From Neelides folsomi (taxonomy: Eukaryota; Arthropoda; Collembola; Neelipleona; Neelidae), in NCBI GenBank assembly GCA_034687125.1, contig JAQGBZ010000243.1, forward strand, positions 33,142-97,141: a stretch of 64,000 nucleotides of DNA, read 5' to 3'. The notes below the pieces were generated by a model, which made no database searches, was not told the origin of the DNA, and saw nothing but the letters and a program-made list of their open reading frames with translations. Below are positions 28,401 through 43,400 of the stretch, one piece after another. Numbering within the stretch: position 1 is the stretch's first letter; each line of letters begins with the position of its first letter. Both the position numbers and the translations under genes were made by a program.

Positions 28401-31400
28401 ACTGAATACCCGCCAAAATTTTTGTTCTTATCTTAACAATATTGTACATTATATACTTTTAAAGTAAAACACCCGACAAGATTTGGGTGGAAACCCAAAT
28501 CTTGTCGGGTGTTGATGGAATAGTGAAAAGTTAAAATCGAAATGTTTCACGAATCTCTAATCATTCTGTATTACTTCTTGTTAGATTTCTCTCACTGGGA
28601 ATCCTCCATCATCTCTTTAAATCTCATTAAGGGCAAGGGAAGAATCTCTTCATGCGTGCCGTGTTTAATTTCCAATATTGTGGAATCAGAGAGATAGAAA
28701 GGTAACCTGGTTTAAAAGATCTAGTTTCACTTCACCTCATATCGCGTTTAAAAACTCAAGACGCAAAAGAAACGAGAAGAAATTCTCCCAACGGAAACAA
28801 ACGTATAAATCCAATTGCTCACTTTATATATCAACTGGCTATAGCCTATTACTTATTACTTTTAGAACCCTTTTATAAGATTTTATGTATATGGTTCTGT
28901 GAGATGGATTCATTGAGAGAAAAAAACAAGACTGCGGCGTCAAACACGAAGTATTAAAGGCTATAATCAATTGATAGGGAATGAAACTTGTCGACCTGGG
29001 AACTCATGTTCATTCCTAGTTACCTCAACCTCACGTCCTAATGAGGATTGACAACCGGGAGTAACGTCACTCAGTTCCACAAACACGAAGACAATTTTTT
29101 AACCATTTTTATTCCCTCCACCACGATGGAGAGAAATGAGGAAAAGTTTTTATCAATTGATTCCATACGACCAACTTCTGATATTGCTCGTAAATCATAG
29201 GTAGCAGATATTTCTCATTTCGACCGTCACCGAATATTACTCCTTCCATCCAAATAAGTTTCTCTCACTAACTTCACAATCGCAAGAGTTGGCTTAAGTT
29301 CCCCTTTCTCACAGCTTTAATTCTCCTATCTCCCAGAACCTCATTTCCTCGAAGAACGGAGTGTGTGTGTGTGTGAAGTCTGTATACACACTCGTTGGCT
29401 CCGAATAAGAGACTTATGACAGTTTCAATTAAGAACCAGCATGTGGTTCTCATCTCCACAATGCTCTTGGAATCGTCGTTCATCCGAACAGCTTGAAATG
29501 TAGGGCTCTCTTCCCAGTCAAGACTCTCAAAGTGAGGTCTTGTTGAATAAAGGGAATAATCTTCGTGTTATTCTCTCCTTTTACACCAGGAGGACAGAGA
29601 AAAAGAGAGTATAATCTGATGGGTGATGGATCGTAAAACGAAACTTGGCTTCCCCCCACGAAACCTCATCCTTAATATCCATACCTACCTACATTCATGA
29701 AAATCCCAAGGAATAGGAACATCATCTCGCGCGAGGACGATGAAAAATGAAACAGATCCGTTGAAGAAGGAGAGAGAGAGAAATGCCAAGTTGGAAGACA
29801 TCTTCAACGTGACGAAATCTTTGGCGAGAACCAACTCAGCTGTTCCTTTACGTATTTTTGTCATTCCTCTTTTCTTGCTCAAACCACTACTTCCCTTTAT
29901 AAATATTCAAAAACATTACCCACAATTTCAAATTACTTTCTGTTACTTGCTCAGCATTCAACCTCAACGACAGCTCCAAGGCTTAAGTAATATGCCACAA
30001 CATAATTAGCCCTATACTTTCCATTGGAAGAATTTCTTTATGATTATTACTTTTGTGTTTTATTCTACACTGCTACATCGATGTAAGCATAACTTACTTA
30101 TAATAATATGACGACTCGACAAGGACTTGCCGGTAGGCCACATGGGAAAATGCCGGTAGGAATGCGTTTAAAACCATACAAAATATGTACATAGATACTT
30201 AAGTTGTATGAAATTATGTTTACTTTCCTTCACTCTATCTCTCAGATGTTGATGGATAGGAGAATTTTATTATAATTTTACAACGGGCAAACAAGGGAGC
30301 GTGACAAACACCGGGTTTAAATTAATGAGGATATTTTCTCTAATCAATTCGTGTAATGGAGGAGAGCCGGCTGTTAATGAAGAAGGGAATCAATAATAAT
30401 AAGCTACCTTATATATCATTCTATCCTTTACATCCACAAACACTACAGAGCCGAGTAAATGACTAATGACGTCGAGGGACATGCATATATTTAATCTGTC
30501 ATTATTATTATCATTCTCGATTATTGAGAGAACCAGAAGCAGCCATGAACAATGCCACTTCCAATGTGACCAGATGATACGGCCCATTGTATGCTCTCTT
30601 GTTATTTTCTCATTCCTATCATTTGACACTCTGGTATCATCAGAGTATCATCATCAGCCTCACCACCACTGGTTTCACCCACATACATGGGCTGATGAGC
30701 TCCAGCCTCTTCACTCGGCCTCGCACCATACACAAATATTCACATAATAAATAATAACATTTCCCACTCCCCCATTTACCCGTGACCATGAAGGCTCGAT
30801 AAATAAATAGGATACTTGATATTATTATTCACTCCCCTTCACTTTCCCATTATCTATTTTTTGGTTTCAAAGTCAGCCGGGTTGGTCGATAGCAGAGCAG
30901 TAGCAACTTTGTGTTGAGAACTCTCGGCTTCCACACAATACCTCTGCATTGGAGTGTAACCTTTAAAAGCCCCTTGCCTCTTATTCGTCGAGAATGTGGC
31001 TCTCGAGAGTGTAAATAAGCATTAGGAAAGATATATAAGGTATACATTCATTATCAATAAGATATTCCCTTGTCGCTCTCTTGAGAGGACAATTTATCTC
31101 TGTCACTACTTATCCCTACCTTGAAGCGGAATGAATGGGAGAAGAAGGGGCTACTACCGAACAAACTAATTACCGTTGCTGTTGTCCCAGTGCGGAGAGT
31201 GTGGGCTGCAAGAGAGGCTCATGAGGACCATGGCTGCAGCACATTCGTCCATCACATCATCGCCCTGGAAGGAGACGAGCGGCTGGGAGAGGGCTCCTGA
31301 ACTCGGCCGCCGCTTCCTCGACCTGAAATATTAAAATTAATCAGACTTCTTCTCTTTCATTAAGCTTCGTCGTAAATCCCAAACATCTTATTTCTTAAAT

Positions 31401-34400
31401 AGGATTTATGCATTTGGATGGATTAACAAATCTTAAGAGGATCGTAGTCAACCAAGTTGGTCATAAATTGAAAAACCACGGAGAGCTACAGAGGAACAAG
31501 GCACAAACAGGCGTTGTCCATCAGCCTCCATAGTAAATATTACAGCCTGAATTTCAACACACCTTTAGGATTGAGTTGAGGATATGAATGTCTAAAGAGG
31601 GGCTGCAGAGTACTTTGTAATCAGAGTGGGGACCGGAGTCTCGCCTCGATCCATTCGACTCAAACGGTGAATCTCTGATCCCACAATGGATTCGCCACAT
31701 TGTTAAAGAGTCGAAGGGATTTATCCCTAAGTAAATGCGTGCCCATTTATACACTCTTTCCTCTTCGATTTATCCTCGGTCCCATATCCTCGATCCTTTG
31801 GCCATAAAGAGAACCGTGAAACTTGTAACTCACCGGCTCAAATCCTCATCACTCCATCGGAGAGAACAAAAGGATCGAAATTGCGAAGGGCACAAGAGTT
31901 CCTCGCTTCACTCTCCTCTAACGAGAGAGGCAGGAGTGAGGTTCGGCTGCTGGCAAACTCAATCCGAGATTTGTATTAAAGAGGAGAAACGAGGATGATG
32001 AAGGCAGGGAGGCTTCTCCCCGTCCCATTGTCGCCCAACAGAAAACAAAGCCATAATTTATCTGGGAGCCAGCACAATACAATGAAATGGCCATGGACCA
32101 CTACTAAATAAAATATCTCTTATCAAAAGGAAGAATCTGAAACTCATCTCTCTCCCACCGGTCATTCTCCAGCGAAAAGTCAACGTGCTCTGAGTCTATC
32201 TCCTCCCATCATAAACCATTATTTCCCCTATTTTACAATACACTTTTTTACAATACACAAATTCCACAAAATGCTTTATTGCACCTCCCCTCTCGAGGAC
32301 ATGAAAGATATTAGCCGAAGATGTAGCCAAGACACCTCGAATCTTCACCTCCCTAATTTCCAGTTACACTGGACTTGGTAGTTACTACTTACTCCTCAAG
32401 CCCACGAGTCTCATTCCTCAACGTCCATAATTATTCCTCATTATCTCTATCTCTCCAATGGCATGCGACCAAAGTCGTCTCGAACACACACATATCCCTC
32501 CATAGCTCTCTGTTTCAGAGACGTGTTATAAGAAAACGCACTTACTCTACTCCTCCCTAGTACAACGGGTCTTAAAGGTCGCCTATACATCTTTTAAGTC
32601 TCATCGGGTTTCAAAGGGTGACAGGTGGAATGGAGAATGAGAATCACCGTCTCATCATTTTAGAATTTCCAAGACCCTTCTCGTTAAGTTAATAAGCCTT
32701 CCTTCCCAATACCAAATTTCCCTTTGAAGGGTTGTGGGTGTGAAAAGGAAATAAATGGGGCCTTATTTGACTCCATTTCGCGATAGGTTCTGAATCCATC
32801 AAACCTATTAAGGACACATTTCCGCTCACAATCAACTTCCTTGAACCGGAGCATACTCTGAGGTTAATATATCAAAGTTGAATAATTAATGAAGGATCGA
32901 GAATAAATTCGAATACAAATGGTCTCTAAAGCACAATGCGGACACATGAAATTCGAGTACATTGTAAACCTCGAATCAAAATACAGCGAACGAGGTTGTT
33001 ATGGTGGAGAGCAGAATAAAAGGAAGAGATACTTGGTCCTATATTACTTGTGCGTGGATCCTCTTTGACTCTCAAACCATAGGGCCAAAGATAAAACGAC
33101 GTCAGGAGAATGATCTAGCGAATTCCTATGGTTGAGAGTGAAGTGAAAGTTGGCTTCGTTCGCTCTCCCTCCGACCCCTCTAGTAATTGTATCATTATTC
33201 AATCAAAATGGATGTAGATGGAGATTGCGAGTGTTTGTGTATGAGTGCGAGAGTAGCCGCCGGACTCCTTCGCCCGCCATGACACAATACCGCCATTGTT
33301 ACTCACAGTGAACCAACTCCCCTTCGCCCAGTCTCGTAATAACGGACACATAAATTCATTTATAATCCTCATACAATGTGAGCGACAATTACAATATTGT
33401 TTCAGAAAATAGTTTTCAAGCATATCGTTCTTAGAGATCCAACCTTATTTTCCTCGAAGGAGTTTCAGGGACATTGGATTCGAGAGGCTTCATACATGAG
33501 CCATGTAATCGCGTTTCATAAAAAATCACCGCTGCCCACGCAGTAGCAATTGGGAAGTATATAACATCGATAATCTATTGTGCACTGCGTACCTGTACAA
33601 TTTACGTATGTACCATATACTGTATAAATATACTGTTGTAGTTATACTACCTAACTTATAACTACTTTTACTGCGATGTGAATATTTGAAATTTTGGCTG
33701 TAGCATAGCCCTTAATGTTAAGTTCTTTCAAACTTGGGGTTAGTATATAACGCCAATAGTCGTGTTATTATGGTCCTTAAATCCGTCAAAAACAATCTAT
33801 GAGTCAGAGGAATAAAATTAGGCAAAAGGTCCAGGGTATGCGGTAAAGGCATGAAAAGCTGTCGACAAAGTGTTTAAAAACTCGGAGGCGGACATTGGGA
33901 TCTACGCAATGTGGAAGTTATAATACATATGAGAACTACTGCGGAATCCAATGACGTCGATGAATGCGAGTTGAGGGACGACTTAATTATCTTCTTATGT
34001 ACTGCCTACCTTCCAAACTCCCGGAATCTCATAATAAGTATGCAGGGCGAGAAGCGAACATCCGTCTCTTCGCAGAAGGAAAACACCGTTTCCTCTCCTT
34101 CTTAAGCTTCTTTGACTCATGTATATTTTCTAAATCTCCCTCGCTGCGGAGAGAGAGAAATTCGAAAGGCAAGCGGATTCTTCACCGGCCGGCCTCCGGC
34201 TTCCTCTTCACTAAATAAACTCTATTATACAAGAAGTTCGGGAAAAGGGCCGTGGGTTGATAAATCCTATTTTTTAAAACATCCTAGAATAAATCTCTCG
34301 AAGGAGGAAGCTGAGGATCCAAAATTCACTTTTACTCCAAAAGTAAACTCAAACTAAAGTGGAGGACATGAAACACTCATACATAAGTATAAAGAGAGAA

Positions 34401-37400
34401 TGAGAGTGTGTGTGTGGGTTTGAGAAGCTGCCAAGAAGAAGTTCTTGAGATCGACTCCTCCGAATCGGAATCAACCTTGGCCCTCATTCTCCCCTTCCTT
34501 CTCACAGACGAATCATCATCATTTTCATCATCATCCATGAGAAGGACGAAAGTCAGTTAGGAAGTTTCGGAACGAATTCATTTTCACACCTACACCACAC
34601 TGAGGAATTCGAAATTCATCCAACGACCTCCGCTTCTTTATTCTATATTTTAGAATGCTTTTAAAAGTGAAGAGAAACCTCAAAATGTTTTACAAGGAAT
34701 ATCGATTCACTCCCACGCCCTACATTCATATCATACATTTAACTATACATAAAACTACTTATATACCCAGTCAGGTATACGGTAATATAAATACGTATAC
34801 GTAAATATTCTAAATACGTATGCTGACATCCAGCCCTCCGCAGGATGAATTGAAGGAACTCCCGAAACACCACTGTGGCGGCATTGGTGGATAATGGAAT
34901 TGGAATATTAAATTGTCAACAGGCCCACAAAAATAATATGATGGGGAATGCCGGATTCGTCTCTACTGCTTCCGCATCGATGATTTTTTTTCCTCTACAG
35001 AGCTAAAAGGCCGGGTCTCCCAAAATAATAATAGTCGTAAATGCGAGTTCCATGTTACGTATATTACAACATAAAAATGAAACTTAGAATTTTAATAAAT
35101 AATCCATTCTGAACTCAATACAATACATAATAATATTTATATCTTACGAAGTAGTGAAATGAAAAGGGATATATTAGTATAACTAAATTCACACTTCAAA
35201 TTCTTCTCTATTCCTTTGTCGTTCAAACTAAAGGTCTTATTTTTAACATGAGAATACCAAGAAGCATTTCATTGCTCAAGAAATTGAATTAAGGAATCTT
35301 TTTATAACAAGTAAAGCTTTCAAAGGGAAAGGAGAGAGCTACCGCGTGTTGCGGAGGTGTTATAAAAGGTTCCAACATACACAAAAGTCTCATTGTCTAA
35401 AACCGTTTGCTTTCTAAGTCTCTCACACCAATTTACAATATGAGGCTCGGTAATTATTAGGAAGAATTGGAGGCGAAACGGCCTGAGTAATAACGGTTAC
35501 AAAATCAGCGAGTTTTACAAAGTTGTAAAAACTTTTTAACAATGTCCGCTCTCCCCCTCCCACTCTCATTAAAAATTATCTCAGAGAAGGAGACCATCAG
35601 ACGACAGGAGAGAAGGGAACGACTCGGCTTCGAACACTTCGTGACTTCAGAGACTTTGTGCATGTCATAAATCGCTTCATGGAGGAGAAATGAATTCTCT
35701 GAATAAGGTCACTCAGATTACAAGTCACAATCTTACTATCTCTTCACTTTACGCTAAATCCTCACAACCTCAACTTACGCTCACCCTTATACTTTAGAAG
35801 ACCTAACACAAAGTAAATGAACGAAAATGCCATTACGTCCCTTAGCTCTCCTCTCTCCTTAATTCGAGGACAAATGAGATCTTGACAAAAAACTTCCTCC
35901 TGCCTTATCATTTTCAATTAGCCATAAATAAGCCCAATTTCAATTATCCACAACTTAAAGAGAAAAACTTGAGTCGGACGAAGGACTTTTTACATTGTAT
36001 GAGGAAAATTAGCCAAAGACAATCGTCAATTCCGTAGGAACAAACACCCCCTACTTTTTCCCACTAACTGTCCTTATCACTCATTAGCTAACGAGTGGCG
36101 TATGAAGTCAACGTAATAATGTAACATTGTCTCAATTTCGACCTCATTCCGATTTTATGACCATTTACCACTTCAAATTATATTATTCAAATTTCACTCT
36201 AATTACAGAAAGGGAAATTGCATATTAGTTGTCGGTTATATACTTTAGACACTTCCCTGTCCTGAATCCTAAAACCTAAATTTGTATTCAGGGAGAGGAA
36301 ACTAAAAAGAGGCTCTGCGGACTAACTATTCCTCCCATTCGATGTATCTCTCTACACAATATTACTTTCGAGACTCATCCCCTTCACTCCACAATTTCCT
36401 ATTTACGAGAGGAAAAGGATTAACGAAATCCGGAATTTCTCCAACTCTTCAACCAACTTCTCATTTCAATTTGCATTCAAGTGAGAGGAAAAAAAATATA
36501 GAGCAAGAGGAAAACGATCGAACAATGGAGTATTATTATTATTAAATCAACTCGATTTGAAAAGAGTACCAATATGCTATTAAAGACTCTCCGATATGTA
36601 ATGTAATGCTAATAAACCATTTTTAACAACCACCTCATTCATAGGAACATTTTTAGAAAGGAAATCAGAAACAAATTGTAGTAGTTACTAATAAGTGCAT
36701 ATAACTTCGAGAACACGACAAGGCGCTTGAAACCTTAATGAATATTCTATTGTCCATTCTTAGGTCACTCGAATGCTCTTCAACTCAAAGTACATTCTAA
36801 TTCTTCCATTTGGTAAAATTTAGTTAAATAATAATGGTTAATAATACAGGCATAAATTCAAAAAATAAACATTGTATGTCTATGTATGAAAATACTTTAA
36901 TTGTGTTTCTAATATAAGTAAAGTTTAATTTATTGTATGCATTCGTTTCTTCAGCCTTCAAAGATAATGAAATAACATTAATTTGTTATAGGCTCACTTC
37001 ACTACCTCAGTGAATTTGAAATGCTATAAAGGTTACAATTCAGTATTTAGATATGGATTGTAAATTGTGTATCAAGAGTAGAATATTTAGGAGTCCTCGG
37101 AAACCCATAAGTCCTTTATTGTAATTGTAATTGTAACTAAACTAACTCTCTCTCACAACCTCTCCTTCGCCAATTAAATGCAAACTTGTGCAAAACTCAT
37201 TTTTCTCATTTCTAATTAGAGTTGAACCTCTTCAACTCGGTTCCTCTCGACTAGACAGTTTCTTAACATGAAAACTTTTATTCCTTTCCTCCACTCACTC
37301 ACTCAGAGCCATATTGAGCTTTAAAATGAAACTTGCACTTCATCACCCTCAATTGAAGTAAAATTGGTCTAGGCAGGAATGAATCTCTGACTTTTAGATT

Positions 37401-40400
37401 TTATGTCCTCAATCCCTCGCTCACTTCTCAAACTTCACACATCCCCAATTAAAAGAATTGCAGCCAATGTCGTATCTCTTTATTCATTAATTTAGCTCAC
37501 AGGATACATGAAAGTTAAATTACCTATTTTTATTACTTATGCACTTTAATTTTGATTACGCGTTCAAGGCTGTAGAATCAGCAGAACAGCACCACAATGC
37601 AGCCTTTTATTTTTAATGGCACGTGTGTATTTCCTATCCATTCGATTGAATCGATCCAAGCCATTAATGGTAATAACTAGGAGAGGTCTATCTTATCCTA
37701 TTCCCATGTAGTATTATAAATATTTAACTACATATATTATATGTATGTAGTTATATTGATAGTTAAACCTCGAAGTGCCGTAAATGAATCAAAGAATGAT
37801 TTTGCAATATGTGACAACACATTTACTCTTAGGACTATTCTTATAATTGGCCAGAGACAATGGACACTCTTGCGGATCGATAAGGGGCGAAGAGGCTGAT
37901 TTGAAAATCGAAGGCTACACTCTCAAAAGAGATCCTAATCCACCTCAGCAGGGGCGTAAGGCCATCTCGATCATCTCATGCGAGAGAGAAACGAGGTTGT
38001 GCAAATCTTTAGGGGAAATGTTTTTGGGGCAGGTTGAGTGGAGGCCGGCCGGCTACGCCGTCAACCCACCTTGGACTCTTACTATACAACTTCACTCTCA
38101 TCTCCGTGTGCCACTACAAATATTGTAAGCAGCTCTTTTGTGAAAAACGACGTGAGTGTTGGGTAAGACTCCCGGAGACCCCGAGAGTCGAAAATCAAGT
38201 TTCTCTTCTTCAATTCAATTCATGGGGATAATATAGTCATAAGGAGACGCAGATGAGTTAGAGAGGAGAGACGAGAGGCGCAAGTGGCGATTCCTCGCCA
38301 CCATCTCCTGACATTGACAAATTAAATCCCTATCTCCCCTTGCTACACAACCGTATGAAAAGACGACTAACCAATGGCTCCACGAACCAAACCAGAATGT
38401 TCACCTTTTCGCGAAATGTAGGTATACAGAATCTACCTCATTTCGTTCTCATTGGAAAAAGGAGGAACGGGTCGGGGTCCGAGGAATACAATGCTTTTAT
38501 GCATATCATATTCAACGGCATTCTCTTATACCACGGCCATATCCACTCCTACAACCCCCATGCCCCTCACATTGAATATAAGGAAGAAGGGAAAGTACAG
38601 GGGGGAATAGGCAAAAGAAAAATAAGTGGGCTCTTCCGCCGCGCCGGCCAGCCGACAAAACTCACCCACCCTGGCTCCTTCTTGCACTCGTTTGACCCAG
38701 ACGAGTTTCAATAAGAGCAAAGAAACAAAAATTTAAATACGCAATTTCTTTCCACTTTGTAGCATAACATCTCTTTTTTCCTCAATTCATCCTCACATGA
38801 AATCCAGTAGCAATCAATTGAGTCCCGCCACTTGAGTTTATTATTATTGGTTTTATGCAAAGTTGAATGGGCTCCTTGTCACTGAAGCTACAAATAAAAA
38901 TCTCTCCTTCATTCCTCAATCCTTATTTGGTCTGGAGTGATTAATATCCGGAATATGGTTAAACATTTCATAAAAATGGAAGGCCTCTCCTCTCTACCTT
39001 CATTTTAAACAGCCTCCATTATTAAATCTGTGTTAAAAGTAAATATGGGAGGAAGGAGCTCAGAGACGTCCCTGCTTTAAGTGAGGGAGGAGCCGGCTCT
39101 TGGAATAATATATAGTTAATTCATTCCTTCAACAATAATAAAATGAGGTTGTTTGACCGAGACGAAGAAGCAAGTGTGGCTTGGCCAAAGCAGGTCTCGT
39201 AACTGGATAAGGTAAAGGTCCCCTATATAATTACCATAATTAGGAATAAGGAGAAGAAACTAATAAGCGGAGGTGCAAGTTCCCTTTGGGAAACTAATCC
39301 TAGATTTCATTATCATCCTCGTGTTTCAAGTCCCGTTGACCGCCCATACTACACAGACTATACACCGCCCGATATGATTCAACGAACGAATACAACCGAA
39401 CCTTCATGAAATATTATACGTATGATCGAATATGAACTTTCCTCTTGTTCAGTCTTGAAGTACAGTTGACCATTGTAATCCCTCATCCTCAATGAGGAGA
39501 AATGAAGCGAACACGAGTTTGTAAGTATGAGAGGAAATAAAAGGATTAAATATTGTGTACTTACATATTGCTGTTCCTCGGAACATCGATGGAGGCAGTT
39601 TGCTGGTTGCGCTTCCGGTCCGCTACATCGGCGAGCCGAGCAAAGTCAAAGTCCTGTTCCTGGAGCCGAGCGGATTTCCGGGACTCGAGTAAGCGGACCT
39701 CGTCCAACTTCTTCGTCACATCAAATGGGCCCTGGAAAGGAAACCGAGGAAAAATATGAGCCATCGAATGGAAAATGTATACTTTAGATCATATAAATTT
39801 ATCATCATTCATCCTCTCTCCCCTTCCGCTCCCATCATCCCCTCTAATAATAAAATAAAACCAGGAGATGCAGGTGAAAAATCCCCAGGAACAATTAATT
39901 CACCTAAACACAATGGCCCTATCCCCGCACCCTTTTGTGGTTTCCCCACATCCCATATTACTTTATTACACGGTATATTTTATAATTACACATGATTTGA
40001 ACGAGAGCACATCCCGGCCGAGGTAAGATGTTAATAAGAGATTACAACCTGCTTTACTGTATGCACTCCCATGTATTTTCTATTGACTCCCCCAACGCCC
40101 TCGGAGAGCGATAGGGCTACGTTAAAGATTATCTCCCCTTACGAACGATCAGTAGACGATAGAACATGCATACACTTAACTCTACATTTAATTGAACCTC
40201 GGTGTGTACAAAGTGTGGATAAAAAAACATTTTAACTCATTGTCAGCAAAAAAAGTTGGATTCTGGTGCTTAATTTGATATGTAGGCGATACGGTTCCAA
40301 TGACATTGCATCAGTCAGCATCGTTCCCGGGAATATCATGTTATACTACAATTTTCACTCTCCTTCCTCGTGAACGCCCTCGGAGCTCGGCCCTAATCTC

Positions 40401-43400
40401 CTTTTCAATTACACTCCTCTCACCCGCAAACTCACAGAGGGGCGGAGGGTCCTAAGGGCCCAATTCATCTAGATCATAATCGAAAATGTGGAGAAATCAA
40501 AGGTTGGAAATCCTCTCCAGCCACCACAATTCAATTTTTTCCATACCGGGGAAAGGAACTAAGCCTTGTTACATTTCAAACCCCATCAAGTGAGGTCAAA
40601 AGAAGAAAAAGTTTTCACCCATCCACGAACTTGGACAGTTCCCTTTGAGAGAATGACCATAAGAATGGTAATTAGAGGCAAAGAGAGCTCCTGGCTGGCT
40701 CCTACTTGCTCAAATGACCATATAAAATGAATTTCCTCCCTCACTATCCTGCATGATGAATGGTCAAGAGAAAAATTCCGTTCTCGGTTACCCTCAACCC
40801 ACAAGAACGAGTGGTGTAGTATTCGATAAAGGCCGTCAACGAAACGAAACAACATTCAAGGCGTTTCAATTTATTGCTTCTCATTCCCTTTAAATTCGTT
40901 ATTATACCCCAATGTGAAAACAAAATGAAACTGTTGTTGAGGAATTGAAAGCAATATTCCAAATGCATCATTAAAGGCATATAACTAAATATTATTAAAA
41001 TTTCAATATGATAACATACGCACAAGATTTACCTTGTATATTTATTTAAGGTATGTGTATAATCATGCGAGCATAGAATAAAAAAGATTGAAATTGTAAG
41101 TAAAGCTTTATGCATAAACCAATGTTTAAAATGGTTTAAAATGTGTTGCGTTCATGTGGAAGTTATTCAAAATCTTTCCCTCATCAATTTCATCATTCTT
41201 TTTAGCCGACTTGATCGGCCCAATGGAATTAAGGAGAGAATTAAGGAGAGGACAGGTTCATCAACATGGGTGAGTTGGAGCACCAGCCCTGCCGTCCAAC
41301 CGCCCCGTCAGCCTCCTCAAATCTCTGCGTAGGGATAGTGAGGGATATAATGAGGGCTACCCTCCTCCGTCTCCATCCCGTGTGGTGGAAAGATTTGATG
41401 CGATGAGGAAAGCGGTCCCGTTACCAACCTAACTTTTATTTCCCTCCTCCTTCTTCTTCATCCCTCTCTTCACCTCCATTACCTTTTCAGCTTGCAAATT
41501 CGACTCTCCTTCGCGATAACCATCGGCAATGTGTGTGCAGATATGTATAAGTAAATTTCCTTTTTTTCTTAAGACCATCTACTAAACTATTCTCATTCCA
41601 TGCCCCATTCAACCATGGATGAGAAACTCTAGTTGCTCCTTAGCTCATATTTCTTTTTCGTATTCGCATATACAAGATATGCATAATACAGTCTATAAAG
41701 TATAATCGTAGAAAATCCACTTTATTATTCTACTTTATCGCCTCTTCTCAAAAGCAGTTTGTAAACACACTATATAAACTTAAGAAGCTTACTTAATACT
41801 CATGAAAAGAGAGAGAGTAAATTACAAACTTCATTTGATTTATAAAGGTGTTATATACTACATATACCGTCAAGCTACTTCAATCTACACATAAAGTATT
41901 TACATACTTAATAAGCTACATACATATAGAATTAATGAGTAATATACGTAAGATATGCACCACACATAATTTTACCCTCACGCTCTTCACCTGACAACTA
42001 CCACATACCCTTTGAATTATAAAACACAATTATAATTTAACATTATCTGAGAAATGAGGAGAATTATACGTTATCTATGTGTAAAATCACTCACACACAA
42101 GTGTGGAAACAGAGATGAAGAAAGGGGAAAAGACAAATTCGTATTGTACTCCAAGACAAGTAAATTGAGCACTATGTAAATACTTTTCTCATGGGCATAA
42201 TGTAAACATAGATCTTCGAGATGAATATTCGTGGTTAGCACCAGAAGAGCCCATTGGGTCAGAAACCTCAGTTGTGCACTTAGGAGCGACTGGTACGACT
42301 CAATAAATATGTAGCTGTTTAGGCGGAGGTGTGAGATAAGTAGGGAGCGGTGGAGAGAATAGAATAGGAATAAGAGGAATGGGGTGAGAATTAAGAGAAA
42401 TGCGAAATATAAATTTCCTATTTCTTCAACAATGGTCTTCGGAAGCCCCGAACGCCTTCGAGGTCCTTATTATGGCTGACATCCCCAAGGCAGCTTGGGA
42501 AAGGAAGGAATAAATTGAAGGAAAGAAAGATGGTTTAAGAGGGTAAAGTAGTAAAGATAAGAGGAAAAGACCTATTGTTGGGGAATCAGGGGAAGATGGA
42601 ATCATAATAATAATGTTCCTCTGCTCTTCTCCAAATGATAAATTCGTAGGTAGGAGGGGAGGATTAGCTGGGTTTGGAATCATAACTCATGTCAACTCTC
42701 CTCATTACTTTCTGGCCTCCGTAAGGGAATCCGCGAGTCAAGACTCTGTCGTGGTGGGGAATTCTCTACTTAACAACTTACGCCGGCCCCATTTGTCTCC
42801 ATCCGCTTCAAAATACACAAATCTTGCCAAAAGGGAAAAAGATTCTCATTGTGGGCCTCGCCGTCGACCTGAAGAAGATGATGAAGAATATGAAGGAAGA
42901 GAGAGATACTCGGACGAGACGGCCTCTGGGCTTCATCCACTCAGACCCATTTAAAATAATAATGATGGCCGGGCGAAGGAAATTGCTGGATGATGATGAA
43001 GGAGACGGAGTTCCTCCCTCGTCGGAAGAGACGCTTATATTTCTCCTAATGACAAACCTCACGAACTCTGGATCCCACCACACATGACAATCAACTCCAC
43101 TGGTCACTGTCATCCTCCTCCTCTCTATGCATTCAAATATCACAAGAGGAATCATTAAACTGCATATCCTACGACACAAAAAAGGAAGACTATCCCTTAC
43201 TCGTACTATTCTCCACGGTCTAGGGATCATGCAGAGTTATTAAACAACATGAAAGTATCAAATAGTTGACAGAGGTCAAGTAATACAAGAGATACATTTT
43301 ATCATTCTACTTGTAAACTTATCCTTCCAACTTTTAGGGTTTACTTATGGATACGACCAATTGTAAGTATTGTAAGATTACAACCAACGAGCCACTTGAT

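Larger units (their letters stand above)
17307..31173 (-). other. Glut4EF intron 3 (13.9 kb)
   Basis: The largest intron. It has many short chance open frames and none with a known domain. Notable contents are a possible alternative first exon (20931-20976), an imperfect inverted repeat with an embedded perfect hairpin (28351-28564), the GCCGGC cluster at 25932-25985 plus 30366, and GAT and GT microsatellites (22194-22208, 29361-29375). Confidence 0.6.

Noticed and set aside
28468-28513. Perfect hairpin considered as a microRNA precursor
   Set aside because: The four-base loop and 46-base total length are too short for a canonical precursor.
42808-43230. Minus-strand frame of 140 codons
   Set aside because: It has no recognisable domain, and overlapping frames of similar length occur on both strands, as expected by chance in less AT-rich DNA. 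There is no splice-phase link to Glut4EF.
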